From Bacteroidetes bacterium GWF2_35_48 (GTDB taxonomy: Bacteria > Bacteroidota > Bacteroidia > Bacteroidales > GWF2-35-48): a stretch of DNA of 64,000 nucleotides. Below are positions 8,660 to 17,449 of the stretch, one piece after another. The DNA lies in contig MEOG01000089.1 of assembly GCA_001769125.1 (NCBI GenBank), positions 1 through 64,000 on the forward strand, in the 5' to 3' direction. Under the pieces are notes generated by a model. The model ran no database searches and had not been told where the DNA came from. It worked only from the letters and a program-made list of their open reading frames with translations. The translations under genes were made by a program, and so were the position numbers. Positions within the stretch are counted from its first letter, which is position 1. Each line of letters starts with the position of its first letter.

Positions 8660-9701
8660 GTATCCAAAAGTTAATTACATTGGGAATAAGGAAAAGATTG
8701 CAAAATGGATATGCGACCAATTCCCTAATGATGCAAAAACATTATTTGACGCATTTTCTGGAGGTTGCTCTTTAAGTTACGACGCAAAATTTAGAGGCCT
8801 TGAAGTTTATACAAATGACATTTTAAAAATAAACTATCACATTGCAAATGCTTTAATTCAAAATAATTCAATATTACTAACTAAAGAAGATATTGAAATC
8901 ATTTTTAGCGGAGAACCTTTTGAAGGATTTATGTTTAATAACTATTCAGAGGTATTTTTCTTTCCCGAAGAATGTAAAGAACTTGATTTGTATAGAGCAA
9001 ATATAGAAAATTTAGATTCTGTAATAAAGAAATCACTTGCATTTGTTTTAATGCGTAGAACAATGATACGAAAAATGCCGTATTCTCGATTTAATATTAA
9101 TTGGGAAAAAATTGTGCAGCTTAGAGATGAAGAGTATAGTTATGATAAATACAAGAGAAAAAGAGCTTACCATAACAAATCATTCAAATATCATTTTTTG
9201 CAAAATGTAGATGAATACAATAATGCTGTTTTCAACAATTCAAAAAATAATGTTGCATATAATGATGATATTTTTAATTTATTAGACAACATTAAAGCGG
9301 ATATAATTTATTTAGACCCACCCTATACGGGAACTATGAATAATTATTTTGGTTTTTATGGGCTAATAGATGATTATATTAGTGGTTCAAAAACAGTTCC
9401 TTTTGAAAATAATTTTGTTGATAAAAAGACAGTTGGTTTGTTGTTCGATAAATTATTTTCAAAATTATCAAACTTTAAATATTGGTATCTAAGTTACAAT
9501 AATTCTTCATTTCCTACAAAAGATGAGTTGTTGTATTTGCTTAACAAATATTCAAATAATATTCAAGTAATTGAACGAAAACACAATTACAAAATAACAG
9601 GAAAGGAAAAGAAGGAAAATAACAAAGAATATTTATTCATTGTGAAAAATGACCTTTATCAAGAAAATATTAAGAAAAGTTATGCAACAGCAGAATTATG
9701 A
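8652..9701 (+). CDS. DNA adenine-N6 methyltransferase (D12 class)
   Basis: A 349-residue adenine methyltransferase. The N-terminal VNYIGNKEKIAKWI matches the AdoMet-pocket motif X of the D12/Dam-like class. FDAFSGGCSLSY is a variant motif I, and DIIYLDPPYTG is the catalytic DPPY motif (about residue 220). The long segment between motifs I and IV is lysine/arginine-rich and probably reads the target. It starts 8 bases inside the m5C gene, and its own end overlaps the nuclease gene, so the four genes form one tightly packed operon. Confidence 0.92.
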   Translation: MFKYPKVNYIGNKEKIAKWICDQFPNDAKTLFDAFSGGCSLSYDAKFRGLEVYTNDILKINYHIANALIQNNSILLTKEDIEIIFSGEPFEGFMFNNYSEVFFFPEECKELDLYRANIENLDSVIKKSLAFVLMRRTMIRKMPYSRFNINWEKIVQLRDEEYSYDKYKRKRAYHNKSFKYHFLQNVDEYNNAVFNNSKNNVAYNDDIFNLLDNIKADIIYLDPPYTGTMNNYFGFYGLIDDYISGSKTVPFENNFVDKKTVGLLFDKLFSKLSNFKYWYLSYNNSSFPTKDELLYLLNKYSNNIQVIERKHNYKITGKEKKENNKEYLFIVKNDLYQENIKKSYATAEL

Positions 9702-10752
9702 AGAGTATTGGAAATTAACCAATGCTTTTACGGATTATAACGGTAAAAAGTTTTTAGAAACTCTTGCTGTTTGTATTAAATTTATTGATGATTTTCGGGA
9801 TGAACATTATTCAGAAGAAAAGTACAACAGACTTCAACTAAAAGTAGAAAAAGTAAATCAAATAAATTTAATTTCCATCCGAAAATCGATAAACCAATTA
9901 GTTAAAATGGGATTTATTAATTCATTTTTACTATCTTATCATCCACAAGCAAAGGAATATATTGAAGCAAAAACAAATAAAAAAAGAGAAACCCTTTTAT
10001 CCAAAATAATCTATTCAAACTCAAGTTTTAATCGAGCTGTAAATAATGAATCCTCAATTAAACAAATTAATTTTTTAATCCAAACATTAATAGGAAAAGG
10101 AAAATTGTCAAAGGAAGAAATTATTGCTTTAATGTTAGTTGACATTGAAAAACATAATGAATCTTTCATTAAATCAGAAGAATTGCAAAAATATGTAAAA
10201 GAAGCAAAAGAGAGTGGGTTCATTGAAAGAAAATACAATCAAATAGGATACCTATATAACATTTTAGGTAAATTAGATGATTTAGTTTTTGTAAAAGATG
10301 ATTTGTATTTTAGAGAAGATGCACAACAAATATTTGGAGAAGATTTTAAAGCTGTTACGAAAAGGCGAGACCCTTATTTACATAGACTATACAAAAATCA
10401 GCTTCAAGAAGAATGCGAAGAAGTATATGGCAATGCTATGTGTGTATTAGAAAAATTATCTTATCCCGTATTAATAGCAAGTCATATAAAACCATTTATT
10501 GAATCTAACGACATAGAGGCTTACGACCCAAATAACGGTTTGCTATTAAGCCGAACAATTGATTCTCTTTTTGACTTGAAGTACATATCATTTACAGATA
10601 AGGGAAAAATAATTTTCTCAAAACGATTATCGAAAGATGTTGTGAAATTTTGGAAAGGATATTATTTGGACGAAAGCATTTTAAGCGACCAAAGGAAAAA
10701 ATATTTAGCTTATCATAGAGAATTATTGACTAAGATAGATGATGCAGCATAA
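9682..10752 (+). CDS. HNH-family restriction endonuclease
   Basis: About 356 residues from the ATG at 9682; an upstream in-frame ATG at 9649 lies deep inside the methylase gene and gives an implausible N-terminus. The C-terminal part carries an HNH_2-like nuclease core: ASHIKPF with H268, DPNNGLLLS with N284/N285, then DSLFD. The second histidine is replaced (TIDSLFD), as in several members of this subgroup. The first ~220 residues are helical and probably bind DNA. A gene set of an m5C plus an m6A methyltransferase with an HNH nuclease is known for HphI-type (type IIS) systems, so cleavage beside an asymmetric site is likely but unproven. Confidence 0.82.
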   Translation: MQQQNYEEYWKLTNAFTDYNGKKFLETLAVCIKFIDDFRDEHYSEEKYNRLQLKVEKVNQINLISIRKSINQLVKMGFINSFLLSYHPQAKEYIEAKTNKKRETLLSKIIYSNSSFNRAVNNESSIKQINFLIQTLIGKGKLSKEEIIALMLVDIEKHNESFIKSEELQKYVKEAKESGFIERKYNQIGYLYNILGKLDDLVFVKDDLYFREDAQQIFGEDFKAVTKRRDPYLHRLYKNQLQEECEEVYGNAMCVLEKLSYPVLIASHIKPFIESNDIEAYDPNNGLLLSRTIDSLFDLKYISFTDKGKIIFSKRLSKDVVKFWKGYYLDESILSDQRKKYLAYHRELLTKIDDAA

Positions 10753-10840
10753 AGCCATACATATTGGTAGGTCGCGCAAGATGACACACGAGTTAACCCT
10801 TGCCAAAGCTAAAGCAAAAGGAGGAAGAAGAAATATGTAA
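10742..10840 (+). CDS. Possible very small basic protein overlapping the nuclease stop
   Basis: A 32-codon frame starting MQHKAIHIGRSRK begins inside the last codons of the nuclease gene and ends with TAA at 10838-10840. It is rich in lysine and arginine. The overlapping start mirrors the style of the other genes in this operon, but a frame this short could arise by chance and no family is recognised. Confidence 0.2.
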   Translation: MQHKAIHIGRSRKMTHELTLAKAKAKGGRRNM

Positions 10841-10981
10841 GGCGTGTATGTGGTAATAGCTAGTAACATTTACCATTTTTTTCTTCCGAATTTCAATTTA
10901 AACCATTATTGCTTTTTTAAAAAAAATCCCGTAGGTTTGGCAAAGAAAGTTTCCGATTATTAATTTATATTAAATAGTATT

Positions 10982-11527
10982 ATGACTGAAGAAGTAAAAA
11001 AACTTTGGCCTGAATTAGAGTGGATAAACAATGCCGACCTGCGTGAAAAAATAGCAAAAACATGGGAAATTGCATTAAGTAAAAGTGTTTTAACTGTAGA
11101 AGATTTGAACACGATTCCTTTTACGCTGCTTGCAGGTCCTGACTTGAAAGTAAGTTTTATGTGCCACAAGCGCGCTGTTGTTCATTTAGCAAAAGAGTGC
11201 GGAGAAAAAATGAATGAATTTTTCAAAACCGATCTTCCTGTTGATATGGACGTGCTTATTGCCGGAGCAATACTGGCTGATGTTGGAAAACTGTTGGAAT
11301 ATGAAATGAAAGATGGTAAATCGGTACAGGGAAAATACGGTAAATACCTGCGTCATCCATTCTCTGGAGTAAGCCTTGCTGAACAATGCGGCTGCCCTGC
11401 TGATGTTTGCCACATTATAGCTACTCATGCAGGAGAAGGAGATATGGTAAAAAGAACTACAGAAGCATTTATTGTACATCATTGCGACTTCATGTCGTTT
11501 GAACCTTTTAAAGACCGCCTGAAATAA
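10982..11527 (+). CDS. HD-fold protein, HD dyad histidine replaced
   Basis: A 181-residue cytoplasmic protein resembling HDIG/metal-dependent phosphohydrolases. The pattern AGAILADVGKLLEYE (residues 94-108) sits where active members have HDxGK, so the histidine is alanine (A99-D100). Downstream metal-ligand-like residues are kept: RHPFSG (H125), ATHAGEGD (H149) and HHCDF (H166, H167, D169). It may bind metal differently or act as a non-catalytic member. A terminator follows at once, so it is separate from recF. No substrate can be assigned. Confidence 0.7.
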   Translation: MTEEVKKLWPELEWINNADLREKIAKTWEIALSKSVLTVEDLNTIPFTLLAGPDLKVSFMCHKRAVVHLAKECGEKMNEFFKTDLPVDMDVLIAGAILADVGKLLEYEMKDGKSVQGKYGKYLRHPFSGVSLAEQCGCPADVCHIIATHAGEGDMVKRTTEAFIVHHCDFMSFEPFKDRLK

Positions 11528-11534
11528 AAAAAAT

Positions 11535-11567
11535 AAAAAAGGCAGATGTTTCATCTGCCTTTTTTAT
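11535..11567 (+). terminator. Rho-independent terminator after the HD-fold gene
   Basis: GGCAGATG (11541-11548), a TTT loop and CATCTGCC (11552-11559) form a perfect 8-bp stem, followed by a T-run and preceded by an A-run. It may work in both directions. Confidence 0.9.
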
Positions 11568-11642
11568 TCATATCACAAGAAACTTTTTGACATTTCTTTA
11601 ACACCATGATTTTTCAAAAATTTTTCTCCTACATTTGTAAAC

Positions 11643-12740
11643 ATGTATTTGAAAAATTTATCTATTGTCAATTTTAAGAATTACGAGCAGGCAGAGCTTG
11701 ATTTCTCCCCCAAGATAAATTGTTTTGTCGGCTTAAACGGATCGGGAAAAACAAATCTTCTTGATGCGGTTCATTATTTGTCGTTCTGTAAAAGCTTTTT
11801 CAATCCTATAGACAGCCAGAATATCAGACATGGCGAGGAGTACTTCGTTATACAGGGTTTATTTTTTAAAAACGAAGCGGAAGAGAATATTTACTGCGGA
11901 ATGAAGATGAATCAAAAAAAGCAGTTTAAGAGAAATAAAAAAGAGTATTCCCGGCTTGCTGATCATATCGGACTTATTCCTTTAGTAATGATTTCTCCGG
12001 AAGATTCTTTTTTAATTTCAGAAGGGAGTGAAGATCGCAGAAGATTTGTTGACAGTGTTATTTCGCAATACGACCGGGAATATCTTGAGGATTTGATTAT
12101 TTACAACCGCATTTTACAACACAGAAATAAATTACTGAAAGAGTTTGCAAATTCAGGAACTTATGATGAAGATTCACTCGAATTATGGAATGATCAGCTT
12201 ATCGCTCCCGGGAAAAAAATTCATGAAAAAAGAAAACAATTTATCGAACAGTTAATTCCTGTTTTTCAGAAATATTATGAATACATTTCATCAGGAAATG
12301 AAAGCGTGAGCCTTACCTACCAGTCGCATCTCGAAAATGAAGATTTTAAAACTCTTTTATCTTCTTCTTTGAGAAAAGATATGATTTTGCAATATACGAC
12401 AGTGGGCACGCATAAAGACGATTTGATTTTTACTGTCAATAATTTTCCATTGAAAAAGTCGGGCTCGCAGGGACAACAAAAAACGTTTCTGCTGGCTCTG
12501 AAGCTTGCGCAATTCGATTTCATAAAAAATATAAATAATTTAAACCCTTTATTATTGCTGGATGATATTTTTGATAAACTCGATGCAATAAGGGTTTCAA
12601 AGCTATTAGCTTTGGTTTCTGAAAATCATTTCGGTCAGATTTTTATTACAGATACAAATCTTGAAAGAACAGAGCAAATATTATCAAAGCTTACAATAGA
12701 TTATCAAGTTTTTAATGTAACAAAGGGAGCTATAGCCTGA
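11643..12740 (+). CDS. recF: DNA replication and repair protein RecF
   Basis: A 365-residue SMC-like ATPase of the RecFOR pathway, which helps load RecA at gapped DNA. It opens with the characteristic MYLKNLSIVNFKNYEQAELDF. The Walker A motif is GLNGSGKTN (residues about 29-37), the ABC signature region includes KKSGSQGQQKTFLLALKLA, and Walker B is NPLLLLDDIFDKLD. The length is normal. The DciA-like gene follows after 2 bases, an arrangement common in bacteria. No dnaA or dnaN lies nearby. Confidence 0.96.
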   Translation: MYLKNLSIVNFKNYEQAELDFSPKINCFVGLNGSGKTNLLDAVHYLSFCKSFFNPIDSQNIRHGEEYFVIQGLFFKNEAEENIYCGMKMNQKKQFKRNKKEYSRLADHIGLIPLVMISPEDSFLISEGSEDRRRFVDSVISQYDREYLEDLIIYNRILQHRNKLLKEFANSGTYDEDSLELWNDQLIAPGKKIHEKRKQFIEQLIPVFQKYYEYISSGNESVSLTYQSHLENEDFKTLLSSSLRKDMILQYTTVGTHKDDLIFTVNNFPLKKSGSQGQQKTFLLALKLAQFDFIKNINNLNPLLLLDDIFDKLDAIRVSKLLALVSENHFGQIFITDTNLERTEQILSKLTIDYQVFNVTKGAIA

Positions 12741-12742
12741 AT

Positions 12743-13033
12743 ATGAGAAAAAGCAACACGGAAAATATCGGAAATCTTTTACAGGATTTTGTAAGAATTC
12801 TGAATATTGATGAAAAACTCAAAGAAACAAAAATTATCAGTGCATGGGAAAAGCTTGTAGGGAAGCGCATTTCAAAAGCTACATCCAATATTTATATTAG
12901 GAATCATATTTTGTACGTTCATGTTTCGTCATCTATTGTTCGGCAAGAATTATCAATGGTAAAAGAAGATTTGCTCATGCGCCTTAATACAGAGCAAGCA
13001 GAGGGACTCTTGGATAAAATTGTGATTAAATGA
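12743..13033 (+). CDS. DUF721 / DciA-like protein
   Basis: A 96-residue protein of the DUF721 family, related to DciA, which in many bacteria helps load the replicative helicase DnaB. The fold's KH-like core is visible (SAWEKLVGKRISKATSNIYIRNHILYVHV, then SSSIVRQELSMVKEDLLMRL). Adjacency to recF with a 2-base gap supports a shared operon for replication and repair. The helicase-loader role is known for relatives and is only inferred here. Confidence 0.82.
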   Translation: MRKSNTENIGNLLQDFVRILNIDEKLKETKIISAWEKLVGKRISKATSNIYIRNHILYVHVSSSIVRQELSMVKEDLLMRLNTEQAEGLLDKIVIK

Positions 13034-13042
13034 TGTTGTGGA

Positions 13043-13149
13043 AGTCGGCAGTCGGCAGTCGGCAGTCGAAGAAGTCGGCAGTCGAAGAAGTCTGCAGTCA
13101 GTCATAATGTAGACTGTAGACTGTAGACTGTAGACTGTAGACTGTAGAC
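13043..13149. repeat. Simple tandem repeats (AGTCGGC type, then six TGTAGAC units)
   Basis: Two adjoining tracts: about 50 bases of GTCGGCA/GTCGAAGAA units, then six exact copies of the 7-mer TGTAGAC (13108-13149). Bases 13147-13162 (GACTGAGAGCAAGGCT) match 16 bases of the element at 48397-48542, so an element remnant may be attached. Confidence 0.85.
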
Positions 13150-13233
13150 TGAGAGCAAGGCTACTTCGGACTTCAATCTTTCGGCATATTAAAAAAAAAA
13201 AAAGAGAGACTTAAGTTTTAAGGTATTATTTCA

Positions 13234-13908
13234 TTGAAATGTTTAAAAAAAATATTTTTTTTTACCTTCATTGCGTTTTGTCCTTTATTTGGAAAATCGC
13301 AGTTTCTTGATTCTTTAAAATCATTTGTAAGCCATAAACCCCGCGTTGCTTTTCGCTTCGACTCAAAAACGACTTTTATTTCAAATAGCGGTGTGAGTAT
13401 CTGGGGCTTAAATCTGGGGCTTGATTTCAATAAAAAATTAAAATCCGGGATAGGTTTTTATTTTTTAAGAAGCCGTCTTCACAAGAATCAATTGATAAGC
13501 CGGGAGTTTCTTTCTGATACAACGGTAAATTCTCGTTTGTTTGTTTATTACGGAGGTATTTTTGCAGAGTATGTTTTTTTTCAGAATAAAAAATGGGAAA
13601 TGTCTTTCCCCTTGCAGGTTGGCTTCGGCAATTCGTGGTACAGATACGACGTCTCAGGTCGTCTTTATGACAGGGACAAGCATTTCATTGCATTGTATGA
13701 AGCAAATATTTCTGCGCAGTATAAAATTTTATGGTGGTTGGGCGTAGGCGCGGGTATAGGATACAGGCTTATGATTGTTAATAATAAAGCTATTGAAGAA
13801 AATTTTAACGCACCAATTTATACAATTAAAACAAAATTTTTTTTCGGAGATATTTACAGAAAATATTTTCCTAAAAAAAAGATGGAAACAGAACCCGCGA
13901 ATGAATAG
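13234..13908 (+). CDS. Outer-membrane beta-barrel-like protein, TTG start
   Basis: A 224-residue exported protein with a signal peptide (to GKSQ) and alternating amphipathic strands rich in Tyr, Phe and Gly (RLFVYYGGIFAEYVFF, WWLGVGAGIGYRLMI, YTIKTKFFF), as expected for a small barrel. The in-frame start is TTG at 13234. An ATG at 13239 is in another frame, and a run of nine T follows, so a homopolymer length error could hide an ATG start. The last residues are charged. Function is unknown. Confidence 0.62.
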   Translation: MKCLKKIFFFTFIAFCPLFGKSQFLDSLKSFVSHKPRVAFRFDSKTTFISNSGVSIWGLNLGLDFNKKLKSGIGFYFLRSRLHKNQLISREFLSDTTVNSRLFVYYGGIFAEYVFFQNKKWEMSFPLQVGFGNSWYRYDVSGRLYDRDKHFIALYEANISAQYKILWWLGVGAGIGYRLMIVNNKAIEENFNAPIYTIKTKFFFGDIYRKYFPKKKMETEPANE

Positions 13909-14055
13909 ATAAAAGGTTTGGATATTCATGCTTGGCGCACTGCCATAATTTTTATTTGCCCGATACACAAAGGAAACGACGATTTTTCATAATGTTTTGA
14001 AATTGATTAGTGGTTATTGTCTATATAAATTGATTTTTATATATTTGATGTTTTA

Positions 14056-14976
14056 ATGCACAAGCCAAACAATACTATGACAAAAATGATTTTGAGATAT
14101 TTTTTTCCTAATTTCTTTTTCCTCATTTTTCTTTGCTCAGATGTTTTTGCGCAGGATTTTATTGATTTGTTCAGTGCGGGATCTAATATTGTTCCAAAAA
14201 ACAAATACGAAACAACAGAGGGCAGCTTCAGAATGGTAAGCAGTTATATAAATCTTCAGTATCCGCATGTTTTTAAAAACAAAGACATTTTTCTGACAAA
14301 AGTATCTTTCAACAACTACAATATTAAAGATGACAGTACAGTGAACTTGTACATTACTTATTTGCAGTTAGGTGTTCAGAAGAATTTTAATGATAAAACA
14401 AGCCTTAAATTATCTGTAGTATCTAAAATGGCAAACCAGCTTACAGATATTGATAAAAATGATTTTGTCTTTCCTTGTACAGCAATGCTACAGCATAAAA
14501 AATCTGAAAATTTTACTTATGGATTTGGTTTATTTTACAGCCGTGAAATGTTTGGTCATTTTATGTTTCCTATTATTCATGCGAAATGGAAAATTAACGA
14601 TGCCTGGTTTTTTTATGCTGATTTTCCAATTTATGGATACCTGATGTATTACCCGAAAGAAAAATTTAAAACAGGAATCTATATCTCCACTTCTACAAAC
14701 AGCATTCGGTTAGCAGAGAAGTATAATAATAATTATATTCAAAAATCGTATGCTGATTTTTCTTTGTTTTTTGATTACTATTTCACAAAACATATTGTAT
14801 TAAGAGCAAAAGGAGGCTATTCGATCATGCGGTCAATGGACATGTATTCGAAAGACGAAACAGTTCCTTTAACTTTTTCTGCTTTTAAATTTGGGGATAA
14901 CAGAACACAGCTGAATGACAACATTCATGATGCTCCCTTTTTTGAAATTAGTTTAATATACAGATATCACTATTAG
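14056..14976 (+). CDS. Probable outer-membrane beta-barrel protein (DUF6268-like)
   Basis: A 306-residue exported protein. The start is uncertain: ATG codons at 14056, 14077 and 14086 all precede the signal peptide ending DVFAQ. The body is made of beta-hairpins with aromatic girdles (NLYITYLQLGVQKNF, YGFGLFYSREMFGHFM, WFFYADFPIYGYLMYYP) and ends in an aromatic strand, FFEISLIYRYHY, as barrels do. The general pattern recalls the DUF6268 barrel family, a resemblance I cannot confirm. It may share a role with the barrel-like protein before it. Confidence 0.65.
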   Translation: MHKPNNTMTKMILRYFFPNFFFLIFLCSDVFAQDFIDLFSAGSNIVPKNKYETTEGSFRMVSSYINLQYPHVFKNKDIFLTKVSFNNYNIKDDSTVNLYITYLQLGVQKNFNDKTSLKLSVVSKMANQLTDIDKNDFVFPCTAMLQHKKSENFTYGFGLFYSREMFGHFMFPIIHAKWKINDAWFFYADFPIYGYLMYYPKEKFKTGIYISTSTNSIRLAEKYNNNYIQKSYADFSLFFDYYFTKHIVLRAKGGYSIMRSMDMYSKDETVPLTFSAFKFGDNRTQLNDNIHDAPFFEISLIYRYHY

Positions 14977-15044
14977 GATGTGTAATTATTAAATAACTAA
15001 AAATCTGATTGTCATAAAGACGAAATAGTTTAGATTTAAAAGCT

Positions 15045-17318
15045 ATGCGTAGCAGTATTTATATAAAAACGCTTTCCCTTGTTGGCTTATTATTGCTGAT
15101 GTTTTCTTCCTTTGCCGGAGATAAAACACCATTGGCCAATAACGGAATAATAAATCTTTCTGATTATAATTTTGAAAAGAAAGGAAATGCAAAATTAAAA
15201 GGGAAATGGAAATTTTACTGGGAGCGTTTTGTTACCCCGGGACTCGAGAAAAATGACAGTGATTTTTGTTTTATTGAAGTGCCTAAAAACTGGAAAGGGC
15301 AGATGTGTAATAATAACCCGCTGCCCGTGTATGGCTTTGGAACCTACAGTTTGCAAATTATTATCGGGAAAGAATACAGAGATGAACTCTTGAAGTTAAC
15401 CACACGGTATATCCCTAATGCGTCAGCTGTATATATTAATGGAAAATTAATCGGGGAGGGAGGTAAAACAGGAAAAGATAAAACCAGCACACATCCTAGT
15501 CTTCAAATAATTTTTTCTGAATTTATTCCCGATTCAGATACACTTTTTCTTACAATTCATGTTACAAGTTATAATATATCAAAAGGTGGAATATATTATG
15601 GAATAGAGCTGGGTCTAGCTAAAGATATTATTAAAACAGATAAGATAGAAACAGCCAAGAATTTTTTTATTATCGGAGGAATTTTCCTAATGATGTTATA
15701 TTATTTTATAATGTTTTTAATAAGGAAAAAAGATAAATCTTCTCTGTTTTTTGGTGTGTTGTGTTTTTTTGTTGCTGTATACGCTCTTTGCCTGAGCGAT
15801 TTATTTTACGATATTTTCAGCTCTTTCAGTTTCAGTGTTAATTATAAAATAAAACATATTATTGTTTACATCGCTCTTCTTTCAATGAGTTTGTATGTTT
15901 ATAACATTTTCCGACAGGAGTTTTCAAAAATAATCGTGAAAATAATAATCGTTATTTGTTTTATCCCAACGCTGGCAATGCTTATTTTTGATGTGAACCT
16001 GAATGCCTCCCTATTTTCTTACTTCCGGTATTTTGGGATAATTATTACGATTTACCTTATATTTGTAATTATCAAGGCAAAGATTAGAAAACGTGATGGC
16101 GCGGGCATTATTATATCAGGATTTATTATTCTTTTTCTGACGATTGTTAACGACTCCTTGCACAGTGTACAGATGATTTCAACAACAGATCTCATGCCAC
16201 TGGGAATGTTTCTTTTTCTTTTTTTACAGACATATCTTTTATCTTCACGATTTAATAATGCTTTTGTGAAAACAGAAGAATTATCTGCCGAATTAAAACA
16301 CATAAATAAAAATCTTGAAAAAATTGTTGAGGAAAGAACAGCTGAAGTGGTAATGCAAAAACATGAAATCGAAGAAAAAAATGAAGAATTATCGCAATTA
16401 CTCGAAGAAGTGATAACACAAAGAGATGAAATAGAAGCACAGCGAGATCTTGTAACAAACCAAAAAGAAAAGATTGAAGTTATTCATCATGAAATTTCGC
16501 AAAGCATAGACTATGCAAAAAGAATACAGCAATCTATACTTTCTGACACCGCAATTCTGAAAAAGAATGTTGATGATTATTTTGTTTTATTCAGACCTAA
16601 AGACAAGGTTAGCGGTGATTTTTACTGGTGGAATGAAGTGGAAGGACATCTTGTTGTAACGGCAGCAGATTGCACGGGGCACGGTGTTCCCGGAAGTTTC
16701 ATGAGCATGCTTGGCATCTCGTTTTTACGTGAAATTATTATCAAAGAATACATTGTTCATCCGGGTATTATTTTAAAAAGGTTACGAAAAGAAATTATTA
16801 ATGTATTAAAACAAAAAGGTGTTACCGGCGAGCAGAAAGATGGCATGGATATGGCACTTGTGAGTATTAATCTCAGCACAAAAATGATGGAATTTTCAGG
16901 CGCTAATAATCCATTGTATTTAATTCGTTCGTGTGAGGCAAATGAAGATTTGAAAAATAATGAAACAACTTCGTTATCTTACAAGCTTGAATACAATACA
17001 ACATCTTCAAACCAACTAATCGAAATCAAAGGAGATAAAATGCCCATTGCCATTTATGAAAGGATGGATAAATTTGATACAAAAGAAATCCAGCTTAAAA
17101 AAGGAGATCAGCTCTATATGTTTTCTGATGGCTATGCAGACCAGTTTGGCGGTCCTGCCGGAAAAAAATTCAAGTATAAAAGCTTTAAAGAATTGCTTCT
17201 GAAAAATAGCCATCTTGACATGGAGCAGCAAAAAAATGCCCTTGAAAACGGCTTCATTGAATGGATTGGAAACCTGGAACAAATAGACGATGTTGTTGTT
17301 ATAGGTATAAGAATATAA
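15045..17318 (+). CDS. 7TM-DISM receptor with coiled coil and SpoIIE-type PP2C phosphatase
   Basis: A 757-residue inner-membrane signalling protein. A signal peptide is followed by a periplasmic jelly-roll sensor (about 30-195; LKGKWKFYWERF, AVYINGKLIGEGG) of the 7TMR-DISM type. Seven or so membrane helices (about 205-405), a long coiled coil (about 410-500; IVEERTAEVVMQKHEIEEKN) and a cytoplasmic SpoIIE/PP2C phosphatase (about 505-757) complete it. Phosphatase motifs seen are DKVSGDFYWW, AADCTGHGVPGSFMSML, DGMDMAL, FSGANNPLY and FSDGYADQFGG. It probably senses an external ligand and dephosphorylates a partner such as an anti-sigma antagonist; no partner gene is nearby. Confidence 0.9.
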   Translation: MRSSIYIKTLSLVGLLLLMFSSFAGDKTPLANNGIINLSDYNFEKKGNAKLKGKWKFYWERFVTPGLEKNDSDFCFIEVPKNWKGQMCNNNPLPVYGFGTYSLQIIIGKEYRDELLKLTTRYIPNASAVYINGKLIGEGGKTGKDKTSTHPSLQIIFSEFIPDSDTLFLTIHVTSYNISKGGIYYGIELGLAKDIIKTDKIETAKNFFIIGGIFLMMLYYFIMFLIRKKDKSSLFFGVLCFFVAVYALCLSDLFYDIFSSFSFSVNYKIKHIIVYIALLSMSLYVYNIFRQEFSKIIVKIIIVICFIPTLAMLIFDVNLNASLFSYFRYFGIIITIYLIFVIIKAKIRKRDGAGIIISGFIILFLTIVNDSLHSVQMISTTDLMPLGMFLFLFLQTYLLSSRFNNAFVKTEELSAELKHINKNLEKIVEERTAEVVMQKHEIEEKNEELSQLLEEVITQRDEIEAQRDLVTNQKEKIEVIHHEISQSIDYAKRIQQSILSDTAILKKNVDDYFVLFRPKDKVSGDFYWWNEVEGHLVVTAADCTGHGVPGSFMSMLGISFLREIIIKEYIVHPGIILKRLRKEIINVLKQKGVTGEQKDGMDMALVSINLSTKMMEFSGANNPLYLIRSCEANEDLKNNETTSLSYKLEYNTTSSNQLIEIKGDKMPIAIYERMDKFDTKEIQLKKGDQLYMFSDGYADQFGGPAGKKFKYKSFKELLLKNSHLDMEQQKNALENGFIEWIGNLEQIDDVVVIGIRI

Positions 17319-17449
17319 AAAAAGTAGTTTCTGTTAAAATTTAAAACGCCTGAACTTTTAATAAATAAAATTATATCAATTATTCTGAACCAAACACCGC
17401 GATTATGAACATATAATTTACAAGATAAAAAACATTTTTTTTCCTTTCT

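Noticed and set aside
9649-9681. Upstream ATG as the start of the HNH nuclease
   Set aside because: It lies deeper inside the methylase gene; the ATG at 9682 gives a more usual overlap and N-terminus.
11643-13033. Replication origin near recF
   Set aside because: No dnaA or dnaN gene and no cluster of DnaA boxes was seen in the region.
13043-13149. CRISPR array
   Set aside because: The units are 7-9 bases with no spacers, and no cas genes are near.
17382-17397. A further copy of the TIR element
   Set aside because: Only ATTCTGAACCAAACAC and scattered bases after it match copy B; there is no hairpin or second end, so at most it is a remnant.
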